A stretch of 64,000 nucleotides of DNA from Agarilytica rhodophyticola (GTDB lineage: Bacteria; Pseudomonadota; Gammaproteobacteria; Pseudomonadales; Cellvibrionaceae): contig NZ_CP020038.1 of assembly GCF_002157225.2 (NCBI RefSeq), forward strand, positions 3,502,501-3,566,500. The letters are read 5' to 3'. Positions 17,171 through 27,306 of this stretch are shown one piece after another. A program made the position numbers and the translations under genes. The notes below the pieces were generated by a model. It was not told the origin of the DNA. It saw only the letters and a list, made by a program, of their open reading frames with translations, and made no database searches. The first letter of the stretch is position 1, and each line of letters starts with the position of its first letter.

Positions 17171-20100
17171 ATGGTAAGAAAACCGGTGTTTTTTTATTTT
17201 TTTGGGTGTTTTATTTTTAACTTTTATATATCCAAAAAAGACTTTGTGAGAAAACTATTGGGGTTTTCTTTTGTACTTTCTATGGCGACTAACAGCTTTG
17301 CCGCAAGCAATGTTAACGGTTCGATCGATGGTAGATTTGTAGACGCCAACGGCAACCAAGTTTCCGGTGTTGAAGTTACCATTACAAATGAAGAAAAAGG
17401 ATTTCGACGCACTATATCTACAGGCTCCAACGGTAGCTTTAAAATAAACGTACCTGGTGGTGATTATAAGGTCAGCAGCGTTCGTCCGGGGTACGAGTCG
17501 GTGACTATCGAAAAAGTATCCGTCGCTATTGGTACAAGTTCGCCGGTCAGAATTGTTTTGCAAGAAGGAGCGATGGAGGAGGTTCTGGTTGTAGGAAATG
17601 CAACGCAGCTTATAAAAACCGGCACCGCAGAATCTTCGCTTAATATTAGCTTAGAGGAAGTGGCGAAATTACCCGTTCCAAGAACAATTGAAAGTGTCGC
17701 GTTACTAGCCCCGGGAACGGTTTTAGGTGATTCAGATTTTGGCGAAGATAAGAGCCTGGTTTCCTTTTCTGGTTCATCTGTTGGTGAAAATGCATATTTT
17801 ATTGACGGTTTAAATGTTACCAATTTCCGCAACGGTTTAGGTGGTTCTTCCGTTCCTTTTGAATTTTATGATCAATTTCAAATTAAAAGTGGTGGCTATG
17901 GGGCTGAGTTTGGCCGTTCCTTAGGTGGTGTATTAAATGCTGTCGTCAAAAAGGGCAGCAACGATTTTAATTACGGTTTGGTTTCCTACTATGAGCCAGC
18001 TGCGTTACGAGAAAATGCTTCAAATGTATTACGTAATAACGGCTCTCTATACGATTTAAATAGTGAAAATGAACGCTCAATATTTGTTAGTGACTTGTAT
18101 GTGAGTGGTGCTCTTATCCAAGATAAACTTTTTTTCTATGCTTTGTATGAGTATTCCGATACCAGCGAAGAGTTTAATACACGTGGAACGCCTGATGAGC
18201 TTAATGACCGAGTTACAGAAGAGCCTTTTTGGGGAGGAAGCTTAGTATGGAATATCACGGATAATCACGCCTTAACTCTAGTGGCATTTAGTGACGAAAG
18301 AACTCGAGAGAATAGTGTTTTTGAATATGATGTGGATAATCGATCAAGAGGCAATTTTGTCGGCGTATTCAATGAAGAGCGGGGTGGCGACAATATGCTC
18401 GTGCGCTACGATGGTCAGCTCAGCGATTCCCTTTCCCTTTCAGTATTGTGGGGTGAAAATGAATACAATCTTACCAATCAAGCTTCTACCGATATTACTT
18501 GTCCTCTGGTAGTGGATGTTCGAGCTGTGGCGACTTCATCTCGTCCTGGCTGTGAAACCAATGCCGTTGCTGAAATTGGTGGAGATAAGCGTGAAGCATT
18601 AAGAGTGGACTTTGAATGGGAAATAGGAGGAGGGCACACCCTTGCTTTTGGTGTGGATAACGAAGATAACGAGTCAGACTCCTTGCAGACTTATTCAGGT
18701 AGTGCTTTGAGGCAAGATGGCGGTGTTTTCTATCGATATTTTGATGCTGCTGTGGGTTCCCAGTTGGCAAATGGGGGGATTGTTCCCGATATTAACGGTG
18801 ACGGTTCGAATGTTACTGTTGTACGCTATCGTATTCGCGAGGTTGGCGGTGCTTTCGAAACTAAAGCAAGTGCTTGGTATATCGAAGATACATGGGTGAT
18901 TAATGATAATTGGACCGTTTCTGCAGGTTTGCGTAACGAAACTTTTGAAAACTTAAACTCCAATGGTGATACCTTTATTGAAATTGATGAGCAATTGGCG
19001 CCACGATTGAGCGCCTCGTGGGACCCTAATGGAGATGGTTCATCACGGGTTTACGCACACTGGGGACGTTACTTTCTACCTGTCGCTGCCAACACAAATG
19101 TAAGGCTTTCGGGTAATGAGTTTGACAATCAACGTTTTTTTATCTTTGATGGACAATTTGAAGCTAACACCTTTGCACCTGTTTCGCGAGATGCCAATAC
19201 TGGCCTACCGACTACTCAAGAAATTGGCTCAGTGCTAGTAACGGCGAATGGAGTCGTACCAAATAGTGCGGAATTGGCCGATAGAGATATCGACCCTATG
19301 CATCAAGACGAACTTATTTTAGGTTACGAGAGGGAAATCGAAGATTGGCTAGTGGGTGTTAAATATATCAAGCGTGAACTTAAAAGCCATATCGACGACG
19401 TGATTCTAGATCATGCTATAGAAGCACTGGGCTTACCTCTGGATGGTGGCAATCATTATGTGCTGGCGAATCCCGGGTCAAGCATTACAATACCCTACCT
19501 AAATAACAGTGGTGATGTTGTGCAAACAACATTTTCTGCTGATATCCTCAATTATCCTCGTGCTAGGAGGGAGTATGAGGGATTGGAATTCAGCACACAA
19601 CGGAGTTTTGATCGCTTGACAATCAGTGCAAACTACTTATGGTCTAGTAGCAAAGGTAATACCGAAGGCTATGTTAAATCGGACAATGGCCAAGATGACG
19701 CAGGGATTACCACGGATTTTGATTTCCCTGAACTCACTGACGGTGCCTTTGGTCGTTTGCCTAACGACCGGACTCATCAATTTAAAATATTTGGCAGCTT
19801 GCAGGCAACAGAGAATTTAACCCTTGGGTTGAATATGCTATTGCAATCTGGTCGACCCATTAACTCATTTGGCACAGGCCACCCCAACGGGACGCCTGCC
19901 TATGGTCAAACATACTATCTTACAAGTCCCGGTATCGATGGTAATGTTGGTACTGCGGATGATGTGCTATTTCGAACACCTCGAGGAAGTAGGGGGAGAA
20001 CCAGTTGGGTTTCAAGTGTAGACTTTGCGGCGATTTACTCGTTGGCTTGGGGCGCTGCGAATATAGAATTAAGAGCCGATGTGTTCAACCTCTTTGACGC

Positions 20101-20227
20101 TCAAGCCGAGTTAGAAGTTTTTGAGAATGCTGAAACCGCACCCGGCGTCGCTGATATTCGTTACGGTATTCCCACATCCTTTCAAGCACCAAGGACATTT
20201 CGTTTCGGTGTGGCTGTACGTTTTTAA
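17171..20227 (+). CDS. large TonB-dependent receptor with N-terminal carboxypeptidase-regulatory-like domain (Oar-like)
   Basis: From ATG 17171, with GGGGG five bases upstream, the product is 1018 residues. A long N-terminal region ends in a signal peptide (LLGFSFVLSMATNSFAA). Next comes a beta-sandwich of the CarboxypepD_reg type (GSIDGRFVDANGNQVSGVEV), a TonB-box-like MEEVLVVGN, a plug (GENAYFIDGLNVTNF) and a barrel ending in VAVRF. This is the Oar-like layout used for large substrates such as oligosaccharides or peptides. GTG 17246 is another possible start and would give a shorter signal peptide. The substrate is unknown; it stands alone on the plus strand. Confidence 0.85.
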   Translation: MVRKPVFFYFFGCFIFNFYISKKDFVRKLLGFSFVLSMATNSFAASNVNGSIDGRFVDANGNQVSGVEVTITNEEKGFRRTISTGSNGSFKINVPGGDYKVSSVRPGYESVTIEKVSVAIGTSSPVRIVLQEGAMEEVLVVGNATQLIKTGTAESSLNISLEEVAKLPVPRTIESVALLAPGTVLGDSDFGEDKSLVSFSGSSVGENAYFIDGLNVTNFRNGLGGSSVPFEFYDQFQIKSGGYGAEFGRSLGGVLNAVVKKGSNDFNYGLVSYYEPAALRENASNVLRNNGSLYDLNSENERSIFVSDLYVSGALIQDKLFFYALYEYSDTSEEFNTRGTPDELNDRVTEEPFWGGSLVWNITDNHALTLVAFSDERTRENSVFEYDVDNRSRGNFVGVFNEERGGDNMLVRYDGQLSDSLSLSVLWGENEYNLTNQASTDITCPLVVDVRAVATSSRPGCETNAVAEIGGDKREALRVDFEWEIGGGHTLAFGVDNEDNESDSLQTYSGSALRQDGGVFYRYFDAAVGSQLANGGIVPDINGDGSNVTVVRYRIREVGGAFETKASAWYIEDTWVINDNWTVSAGLRNETFENLNSNGDTFIEIDEQLAPRLSASWDPNGDGSSRVYAHWGRYFLPVAANTNVRLSGNEFDNQRFFIFDGQFEANTFAPVSRDANTGLPTTQEIGSVLVTANGVVPNSAELADRDIDPMHQDELILGYEREIEDWLVGVKYIKRELKSHIDDVILDHAIEALGLPLDGGNHYVLANPGSSITIPYLNNSGDVVQTTFSADILNYPRARREYEGLEFSTQRSFDRLTISANYLWSSSKGNTEGYVKSDNGQDDAGITTDFDFPELTDGAFGRLPNDRTHQFKIFGSLQATENLTLGLNMLLQSGRPINSFGTGHPNGTPAYGQTYYLTSPGIDGNVGTADDVLFRTPRGSRGRTSWVSSVDFAAIYSLAWGAANIELRADVFNLFDAQAELEVFENAETAPGVADIRYGIPTSFQAPRTFRFGVAVRF

Positions 20228-20264
20228 TTTTTATTTTTTCATCTTGGATTGGTATTTTATTCAC

Positions 20265-20293
20265 ATTCAGCCTGGTGCTTCGCCGGGCTGAAT
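20265..20293 (+). terminator. hairpin after Oar-like receptor gene
   Basis: ATTCAGCCTGG pairs with CCGGGCTGAAT (11 bp, one G-U pair) around a 7-base loop containing TTCG, 38 bp after the stop. There is no T-run, so it may be a 3'-end stabilising hairpin or part of a factor-dependent terminator. Confidence 0.5.
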
Positions 20294-21029
20294 CAATGTA
20301 TGAATATAGTTTGAAACATTTACTAAATATTCATAATAACTTTGAAGCTTCTCATAGCCCGCCTCAAACTTCTTCGCGATGCCAGTAAAATAAAACTCTC
20401 CACATAGAATAAAAAAGCTTTTAGATTTTTATTATAAAATATTATATGTTAATTCGCGCCATTGGCGGCGCTCGACATTAGCTGCTGTTTGGCGCAAGAA
20501 TCATTTTTTATTTTTTCTTCGATGAAAATTTATTTGCTATAAATCATTTTAAACAAAAGTGTTTCAAATATTACATCTGCAAGCGATTGATTTTATTTGG
20601 ACGACACGATACGATTAAAAGGATAATTTTGTTTAATCTAAATAATACTACTTTGGTAATGGTTTTATTTGCAGTAGTAGTTTTATTTGATCAATAGATA
20701 AATTTAATATTGAGCTGTTTCAGATATTAAGTTATTTCGGGTATTAAGTTGTTTCAGATAATAAGTACAAATGAATTGTTTATCAAAAATAATTTTGTAA
20801 TAGTTTAAAGCCAATGTGAGGCTTAAATTATATTATTTAAGGGGCTTTAGGGAGTTGGATTGAGGCTTGGAAGAGTTTTAGATAGGATGTTGATTAGGAT
20901 AACGCTACTTCGAGATAGCTTTTATTGGCAATTAACTTGCTGGTGATTAGCTTTTTGTTACTCATTACTTATCGTGCTTTCAATTCAAATTGTAATCTTT
21001 ATTGCGGCTATAAATTAATTTAAGAAATA
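20294..21029. other. AT-rich region upstream of ThDP enzyme gene
   Basis: No open frame worth calling. It contains the three-copy 17-bp repeat at 20716-20766 about 265 bp before the start of the next gene. Confidence 0.5.
20716..20766. repeat. three tandem 17-bp repeats
   Basis: Three consecutive 17-bp units of consensus TRTTTCRGRTATTAAGT lie head to tail. Units 1 and 3 differ at one position; unit 2 carries TATTTCGGG in place of TGTTTCAGA. The regular spacing upstream of a gene suggests a protein-binding array (inference). Confidence 0.7.
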
Positions 21030-22880
21030 ATGTTGCTGTCAGTGAGCATTGCTTCTTATATTTGTTTAACAGTTAACTTTGAGGATCGAGCTATCGAAAG
21101 TTATAGTTTGACTGCCGGTGACGTACTCATTGATTATTTGCACAATATTGGTGTGGAATACGTTTTTGGCATTCCTGGTGGAGCAATTGAACCTTTATTC
21201 GATTCGTTAGCGCGAAGCGAAAGGCAAGGAAAAACTAAAATCATTGTCACTCGCCATGAAACAGGGGCTGCGTTTATGGCCGATGGCTATACGCGTTCGT
21301 GTGGTAGATTAGGGGTTTGCTGTGCGACAACAGGCCCCGGTGCTACCAACTTAATTACAGGTGTAGCGGCGGCTTACGAAAATTCTATTCCAATGTTGGT
21401 TATCACCGCTCAAACAGCATTAAGCAACTTTGGTCGTGGAGCTTTTCAGGAATCTTCAGATACCGGCATTAATATTATCGGTATGTTTAAACATTGCACA
21501 GTTTACAACACCATGGTTAGCCATGTAGACCAGCTGCAGCAAAAGTTAACCGCTGCGATAATGATGGCAATGAGCGAATCTCGTCCAACACATATCAGTA
21601 TTCCCATCGACGTGTTAAGAACCCCTGCGGATAAGTTTCCTCATTACCAAACACCACTCTCACTCATTACTCCAGAAGGTAATGCCGATAAAAAAACGTT
21701 AGATAGTTTATATGACAACATTATCAGAGCAAAAAAGATTGTATTTATTGTTGGAGTGAAGTGTTACGACGCTGTCAGTATTATAGAAAAGATTGCCTTT
21801 TTGTTAAATGCGCAAATGGTGACAACCCCTGATGGGATGGGGCTAATTAGCGTTGATCATCCGCTTTATCGAGGAGTTGTCGGATTCGCTGGTCATGAAA
21901 TTGCACACGAAGTTATGCTGGAAGAAGATGTAGATTTAATTGTTGCTGCCGGCACTACCTTAGGTGAGTGGTCAAGTAATGGTTGGGATTGGCAAGAACT
22001 TTTTAGTGATCGCTTAATACACGTCGACTCAATGATAAAGAATTTAACCTATTCTCCGATGGCTCGTTTGCATGTTCGGGGTGATGTTAAATCCATATTT
22101 GAGTCTCTACTTATATACTTACAAGAAAATTATCGAAAAGCTCAAACGAGCAATAATAAGAAAATATTTAAGGAATACATGGATCGTAAACTAACCGAGC
22201 ACTTGGTGGCATCAGAGGATAAAATTAAGCCCCAGTTTCTAATGACATATCTTCCGGAGATGTTTCCTGTAGGTACTGGATATTTTGCCGATACAGGCAG
22301 TAGCATGGCTTGGGCAATACACTATCTCAACCCTCGAAATCAACGTATGTCCGAGCGGCGTGGTATCCACGATTATGATAAATACGCCGAGAGAATAAAG
22401 TCGGGGCGTCGTAAAAATAATGCTGATTTATTTCAAGTAACGATAGAGTTTTCTTCTATGGGATGGGCGATAGGGGCATCTATAGGTGCAGCCTTTGCCA
22501 ATACTTCACGCCCCGTAGTATGCATTACGGGCGACGGTAGTATGCTGATGAACGGCTCGGAAGTTACTGTAGCCTTACAACACAATTTACCTGTTGTGTT
22601 TGTTATATTGAATGACAGTGCACTAGGGATGGTGAAGCACGGTCAAAGAATGTCTGGGGCACAAATGATAGGGACAACCTTGCCAAGTGTTGACTTTTCT
22701 CTTTGGGGGCAGTCGATGGGGATTAAAAGCCATCTTATAAAGTCGCCACAAGATCTACAACAACTTTGCTTTGATCACAACACTCTGAGTAAGGGCCCGA
22801 TATTATTGGATGTTAGGGTGGACTGTGAGGAAGTGCCTCCTATTGGTGTCAGAATTAAAGCGCTGAACAAAGCGAATTAG
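21030..22880 (+). CDS. ThDP-dependent enzyme of the acetolactate synthase large-subunit family
   Basis: The 616-residue protein has the three ThDP-enzyme domains: the N-terminal pyrimidine-binding domain with activating Glu in VTRHETGAAFMADGYTR, a central domain (about 215-360), and the C-terminal diphosphate domain with the Mg-binding GDGSMLMNGSEV, ending NLPVVFVILND. No regulatory small-subunit gene is adjacent, so it may be a catabolic or specialised decarboxylase/ligase rather than the biosynthetic synthase. An insertion rich in charged residues (MSERRGIHDYDKYAERIKSG) precedes the diphosphate motif. The exact reaction cannot be told from sequence. The ATG has no clear SD. Confidence 0.8.
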   Translation: MLLSVSIASYICLTVNFEDRAIESYSLTAGDVLIDYLHNIGVEYVFGIPGGAIEPLFDSLARSERQGKTKIIVTRHETGAAFMADGYTRSCGRLGVCCATTGPGATNLITGVAAAYENSIPMLVITAQTALSNFGRGAFQESSDTGINIIGMFKHCTVYNTMVSHVDQLQQKLTAAIMMAMSESRPTHISIPIDVLRTPADKFPHYQTPLSLITPEGNADKKTLDSLYDNIIRAKKIVFIVGVKCYDAVSIIEKIAFLLNAQMVTTPDGMGLISVDHPLYRGVVGFAGHEIAHEVMLEEDVDLIVAAGTTLGEWSSNGWDWQELFSDRLIHVDSMIKNLTYSPMARLHVRGDVKSIFESLLIYLQENYRKAQTSNNKKIFKEYMDRKLTEHLVASEDKIKPQFLMTYLPEMFPVGTGYFADTGSSMAWAIHYLNPRNQRMSERRGIHDYDKYAERIKSGRRKNNADLFQVTIEFSSMGWAIGASIGAAFANTSRPVVCITGDGSMLMNGSEVTVALQHNLPVVFVILNDSALGMVKHGQRMSGAQMIGTTLPSVDFSLWGQSMGIKSHLIKSPQDLQQLCFDHNTLSKGPILLDVRVDCEEVPPIGVRIKALNKAN

Positions 22881-23388
22881 AACTTTAGTTTTATATTTTT
22901 AATTTCCTTTAGTTATTATGCTGCCATTTTCTATTTGATGTTCTCTAAAAGTTGCATTCTACATTCGCAGAATGGTTTATATGCTTCAGCTTGATATATG
23001 TATTAGTAATATAAAGCGTATTCTATAGGCTTTCCTTAGATGATAATGGGGCCCCATGAGAACCGCGGGAATCAATCATTAGAAGTGCTTTTAGAGGCAG
23101 TTGTTAATGCCTAATAGTAGCAGCGCCACTCTTTTTTGAAAACCGCGCCTGTTCGCGTGGTTTCTTTTATCAACTATCAATTTTATATCTATACTCAAGT
23201 TAACTGTCCCATAGACGGGCAGCTTATTATGCTCGTGGGTGTTTAATACTAATGATTTTTAGTCAAATATATATAGTAGGGCATAGTGGTTATCTGGGAT
23301 TTAAGCGCCTGTCTTAATAAGGTTTTACAAGATGGCAATTTGTTTTTAAATCGTATGAGTTTTCAAACAGGAATTCTATCGCCGTTCT
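22881..23388. other. intergenic region with a hairpin at 23138-23170
   Basis: No gene seen. GAAAACCGCG and CGCGTGGTTTC form an imperfect hairpin followed by TTTTAT, a possible terminator for the upstream ThDP gene although 260 bp beyond its stop. Confidence 0.4.
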
Positions 23389-24441
23389 ATGAAATTGAAG
23401 TTTTTTAGGCAAGCAAAACCTTACCCAGAGGAGAGTCATTGTAAAACTTCAGTAGGCGCTCATCGGATAGAATATCGTTTCTCAAAATTCTTTTCTCACT
23501 TGACTTATGTTTTTTTATTGCTAGTTAGTATCTTCCTTTCTGTTAACGTTTCTTTGACGTTTGCAGGGGAAGACGATGTAGCCGTTGTATATCCTAAAGT
23601 TAGAGCTCCTTACAACAAGATATTCCTTTCGATAATCGATGAAATAAAAGCGTCGACAAATAATAATGTTCTAATGTACGAAGTGGAAAAAGGTGCAACC
23701 TCAGAAAAGCTTAAAAAATGGATAGATAAAAAGAAGGTGGTCAAGGTTGTTGGTCTAGGTAATAGGGGAGTTAATATAGTTTATCAATTAGAAAATAAGG
23801 ATGATTTATCGATAGTCTTTGGTGTGTCGGCCATTAACCCAGACAAGTCACGGGATTTTTTTGCTATCTCACTTGTGCCTGAACCTAAAAAGTTATTTCA
23901 AGAGCTTGGCACTGTCAATCAAGCTATTAAAACGATATATGTGGTTTTTGAAGAAGGGAAACAAGATGAACTTATGGATATCGCTGCATTAAGTGCACAT
24001 GATTTAGGTTTTAACCTAGTGACTTTGGGGGCGTCAGATGTTGTCGAAATGGCTGAAATGTACCGTAGTGTTCTAAGAAAAATAAACCCTAAAACCGAAG
24101 CTCTCTGGATGGCAAAAACGGGAAAGTCTATAGAAAAAGCCATACTAAATGAAATATTACGAGATGCTTGGAAGAAAAAATTTATTGTTTTTTCAAGTAA
24201 TTTAACTGATGTAAAAAAAGGCGCACTATTTTCTTTGTACCCAAATAATAAGAAAACGGGTGAATATTTGATTGAAATATTAAACAACATTCATAGCAAT
24301 CCTGATATAGAGCCGCATGTTGTGCTCTCCAAAGAGCTAAATGCTGGTCTTAATATCCGTACTGCCTCTCATTTAGGTATCCATTTTGATGAAGATAAAA
24401 AAAGGCGGTACTCCCTTATTTTTCCACCGCAACTGAAATGA
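23389..24441 (+). CDS. periplasmic substrate-binding protein of the ABC_sub_bind (TrpX-like) family
   Basis: 350 residues. A hydrophobic segment at about 38-57 (YVFLLLVSIFLSVNVSLTFA) acts as signal or anchor after a long charged N-terminus. The rest follows the ABC_sub_bind pattern: VAVVYPKVRAPYNKIFLSI, a segment with VKVVGLGNRGVNIVY, AIKTIYVVFEEGK, and the C-terminal AGLNIRTASHLGIHFD. No ABC permease or ATPase gene is near. Instead a hybrid histidine kinase starts 39 bp downstream, so this is probably the ligand-sensing partner of that kinase. The ligand is unknown. Confidence 0.75.
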   Translation: MKLKFFRQAKPYPEESHCKTSVGAHRIEYRFSKFFSHLTYVFLLLVSIFLSVNVSLTFAGEDDVAVVYPKVRAPYNKIFLSIIDEIKASTNNNVLMYEVEKGATSEKLKKWIDKKKVVKVVGLGNRGVNIVYQLENKDDLSIVFGVSAINPDKSRDFFAISLVPEPKKLFQELGTVNQAIKTIYVVFEEGKQDELMDIAALSAHDLGFNLVTLGASDVVEMAEMYRSVLRKINPKTEALWMAKTGKSIEKAILNEILRDAWKKKFIVFSSNLTDVKKGALFSLYPNNKKTGEYLIEILNNIHSNPDIEPHVVLSKELNAGLNIRTASHLGIHFDEDKKRRYSLIFPPQLK

Positions 24442-24480
24442 GAAAACTTCGAAATGAACATTATATCTTAAGTGGCAAAA

Positions 24481-27306
24481 ATGTTTAGCAAATTAAAATT
24501 TCAACATCAATTAAGTATTATCTTTAGCGCAGGTATTTTAATTTTGGCTTTTGTCTCGACGCTTGTAATTTCGAACGTCTCCTCACGAGCCATGTATAAA
24601 AGAATCGTTAGCGAAGGCTTGAAATTGACAGAAACTTTTGCTGAACAAAGTACACTGGCGCTTCTTTATCAAAGTCATGATGGCGCTGCAGAGGTGAGCG
24701 ACGTATTTTTATCCTTTCCCGATGTTCTCGGTGTAGAGGTTATACAACGAGATATGACGGTGCTGTATAACGTTGGTAAATACTCGAAGAAACAAGATTC
24801 AAAACTGCTATTGCCCGGTGAATCATCATTATTATCAGAAGATAGCCGGGGCTGGGAATTTGTGTCTCCTGTGTATACTGGTCGGGAACAAGAGAGTCAG
24901 CAAGACGATGAAGGTTTGGATGATGTCTTCTATGAAGATCAGGATCTTGAAATTGAATCCGATGGTATCAGTGTTGATGATGATAAACAGCTAATAGGTT
25001 ACGTCAAACTGTATATTGGTAAGGAATCTCTTAACAAGATAACGTCTGATATTTTTTCATACAACCTCCTTATTTCTATAATACTTGCTTTTATTTTGCT
25101 ACTCACCCTTTTAGCTATTACTCAACGTTTGACTAATCCTATAAATAATCTATCTAGAACTATGAGGGCGGCTAAGGAAGGGGAGGAAGAGGTAAGGGCC
25201 ACTTTGGGTGGGCCGAGAGATATCTTTGAGATGATAGAAGCTTTTAACTCGATGATGGATGTTCTGAATGATAGAGCGAAACAATTAAAACTGGCTAGAG
25301 ATGAAGCTTTTGAATCTGCGCGGGCAAAGGGCGAGTTTGCTGCCAATGTTAGTCATGAATTACGTACGCCTATGAATGGCGTGTTAGGTATGCTTGAACT
25401 ATTGCCCGATTACGGTCTAACGGAAACCCAATCAGAGTATGTCAGAATTGCCAAGAAGTCTGCTCAGTCGCTGTTGACCTTGATTGATGATGTATTGGCT
25501 TTTTCTAAAGGTGAATCTAAGCATGCTGTCGTTGAAATTTGTGAATTCAATTTGGTGGATTTACTCGATGATATTATTGCGCTGCTTGGCAGTAAGGCAC
25601 AATCAAAGCGTATAGAGTTTTCTTATATTATCGATGCTGATGTGCCTAATCGATTATTTGGTGATGTTGAAAAAATACAGCAGATCTTAATAAACTTGGT
25701 AGGTAATGCTCTTAAATTTACTCAAGCGGGGTATGTGTATGTGGGTATCTCAGTTGAAAGTAATGACAACAACACCATTATTATCTTTAATGTTAAAGAC
25801 ACCGGGCTAGGCGTTTCAGATGAGGCGAAAGAGCGAATATTTGAAGCATTTTCCCAAGCTGATAATTCTACAACACGACGCTTTGGTGGCACAGGTTTAG
25901 GGTTATCAATTTCTCGCCAACTGGTATCCCTTATGAATGGCGAAATCGGGATTGATAGTGTGTTGGGTAGCGGCAGTAACTTTTGGTTTAAATTGCCCCT
26001 CGAGCCTGATGATAAGCACTATGTTGAAGAGGAATATCAAAACCTGACAAATGCCAAACTCGATATATTGCTCGTTAATGAGGAGCCCATATTAAGTAAA
26101 AGTATATGCAATATGTTAGAACCCTATGCGACTTCCATAGATGTAACCACGGCGATTACAGATACCTTGAGAAAAACAGAAAAGCCGCAGGGAGAAAATC
26201 TCAAATATGATGTGATTATCATTGATGAAGAGTTTAGTGAGTTTAATCGATTGATAGAAAAACTTGGCCAAGTATTGGATTTGCGCTCCATTTCAGTCAT
26301 TGTGATGGCACAGCGTTCGGTAACCTCATCTTTTGTTAAGAATGTAGAAATTAATCATTATTTATCTAAGCCTATCAGGCGTAAGCAATTGTATGATTGT
26401 ATGGTTGACGCGCTATATTGTGATGATCCCTCATATTCACATCGCGCCGAAAGTAACGTACATGTACTCGAAGTACCGAAAGAATCTTACGGTGATAAGA
26501 AAATATTGGTCTGTGAAGATAATGAAACTAATTGGTTAGTGGCAACTAGAATGCTTGAAACCCTAGGTTGCAATGCAAAGGTGGTTAATAATGGTAAAGA
26601 ATGCCTGGATGAGCTTCGCAAAGAAACATATCATCTTGTGCTTATGGACTGTCATATGCCCGTAATGGATGGCTATGAAGCGACGATGAATATTCGTGAA
26701 CAAGAGCAAGGAAAAGATGAGCATATCCCCATAGTCGCCATGACGGCAAATAACTCAAGTGGAGAAAAAGAAAAATGCTTAGCGCATGGTATGGACGATT
26801 ATCTTCCTAAACCGCTGAGTCGTCTCGAATTAGGTGAAACGGTAGCACGTTGGCTAGAAGCAGATGCGAAGGAGCCCAGCACACTCTCATTGAAGAACAA
26901 TACACGCGAATATGGTAATCAGTATATTCCTAATCGCCGAATAGAAGAGCCCAAAGCTGAAGAGGAGATTGAGCTAAAAGTGATAGATGCCAAGGTATTT
27001 GGTGAACTCAAGCAGCTTCTTGGTGATTCCATTAATGATGTAGTACGCAGCTTCCACGATCAATTAAAATCTAATTTAGAGCTGCTTGAGCAGGCAATTA
27101 TTAATGACGATAGCGAACAGACCAGGCTGTTCTCTCATTCAATAAAAGGCAGTGCGAGCAATTTTGGTGCAGCTAAGTTAGTGGAATGTAGTTGGGAATT
27201 AGAAGCGCAATCGAGAGATGGTAACCTTGCTAATGCGATAGAGAAACTCGATAAAATCCGTGCAGAAAGTGATAAGGTCATCGATTATTTGCATGCATAC
27301 TTATAA
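24481..27306 (+). CDS. hybrid sensor histidine kinase (HAMP-HisKA-HATPase-REC-REC-Hpt, BarA-like)
   Basis: 941 residues from ATG 24481; an in-frame GTG at 24472 is less likely. Membrane spans at about 10-30 and 195-216 enclose a periplasmic region with a strongly acidic stretch (about 138-175). A HAMP domain follows, then HisKA with H292 (NVSHELRTPMNG), HATPase with GTGLGLSIS, and a first receiver with degraded acidic pocket (VNEEP) but D582. A second, complete receiver has D723 (LMDCHMPVMDG), and a C-terminal Hpt has H886 (FSHSIKGSASNFG). A full four-step phosphorelay is therefore present, lacking only a DNA-binding regulator, which is not nearby. Confidence 0.92.
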   Translation: MFSKLKFQHQLSIIFSAGILILAFVSTLVISNVSSRAMYKRIVSEGLKLTETFAEQSTLALLYQSHDGAAEVSDVFLSFPDVLGVEVIQRDMTVLYNVGKYSKKQDSKLLLPGESSLLSEDSRGWEFVSPVYTGREQESQQDDEGLDDVFYEDQDLEIESDGISVDDDKQLIGYVKLYIGKESLNKITSDIFSYNLLISIILAFILLLTLLAITQRLTNPINNLSRTMRAAKEGEEEVRATLGGPRDIFEMIEAFNSMMDVLNDRAKQLKLARDEAFESARAKGEFAANVSHELRTPMNGVLGMLELLPDYGLTETQSEYVRIAKKSAQSLLTLIDDVLAFSKGESKHAVVEICEFNLVDLLDDIIALLGSKAQSKRIEFSYIIDADVPNRLFGDVEKIQQILINLVGNALKFTQAGYVYVGISVESNDNNTIIIFNVKDTGLGVSDEAKERIFEAFSQADNSTTRRFGGTGLGLSISRQLVSLMNGEIGIDSVLGSGSNFWFKLPLEPDDKHYVEEEYQNLTNAKLDILLVNEEPILSKSICNMLEPYATSIDVTTAITDTLRKTEKPQGENLKYDVIIIDEEFSEFNRLIEKLGQVLDLRSISVIVMAQRSVTSSFVKNVEINHYLSKPIRRKQLYDCMVDALYCDDPSYSHRAESNVHVLEVPKESYGDKKILVCEDNETNWLVATRMLETLGCNAKVVNNGKECLDELRKETYHLVLMDCHMPVMDGYEATMNIREQEQGKDEHIPIVAMTANNSSGEKEKCLAHGMDDYLPKPLSRLELGETVARWLEADAKEPSTLSLKNNTREYGNQYIPNRRIEEPKAEEEIELKVIDAKVFGELKQLLGDSINDVVRSFHDQLKSNLELLEQAIINDDSEQTRLFSHSIKGSASNFGAAKLVECSWELEAQSRDGNLANAIEKLDKIRAESDKVIDYLHAYL

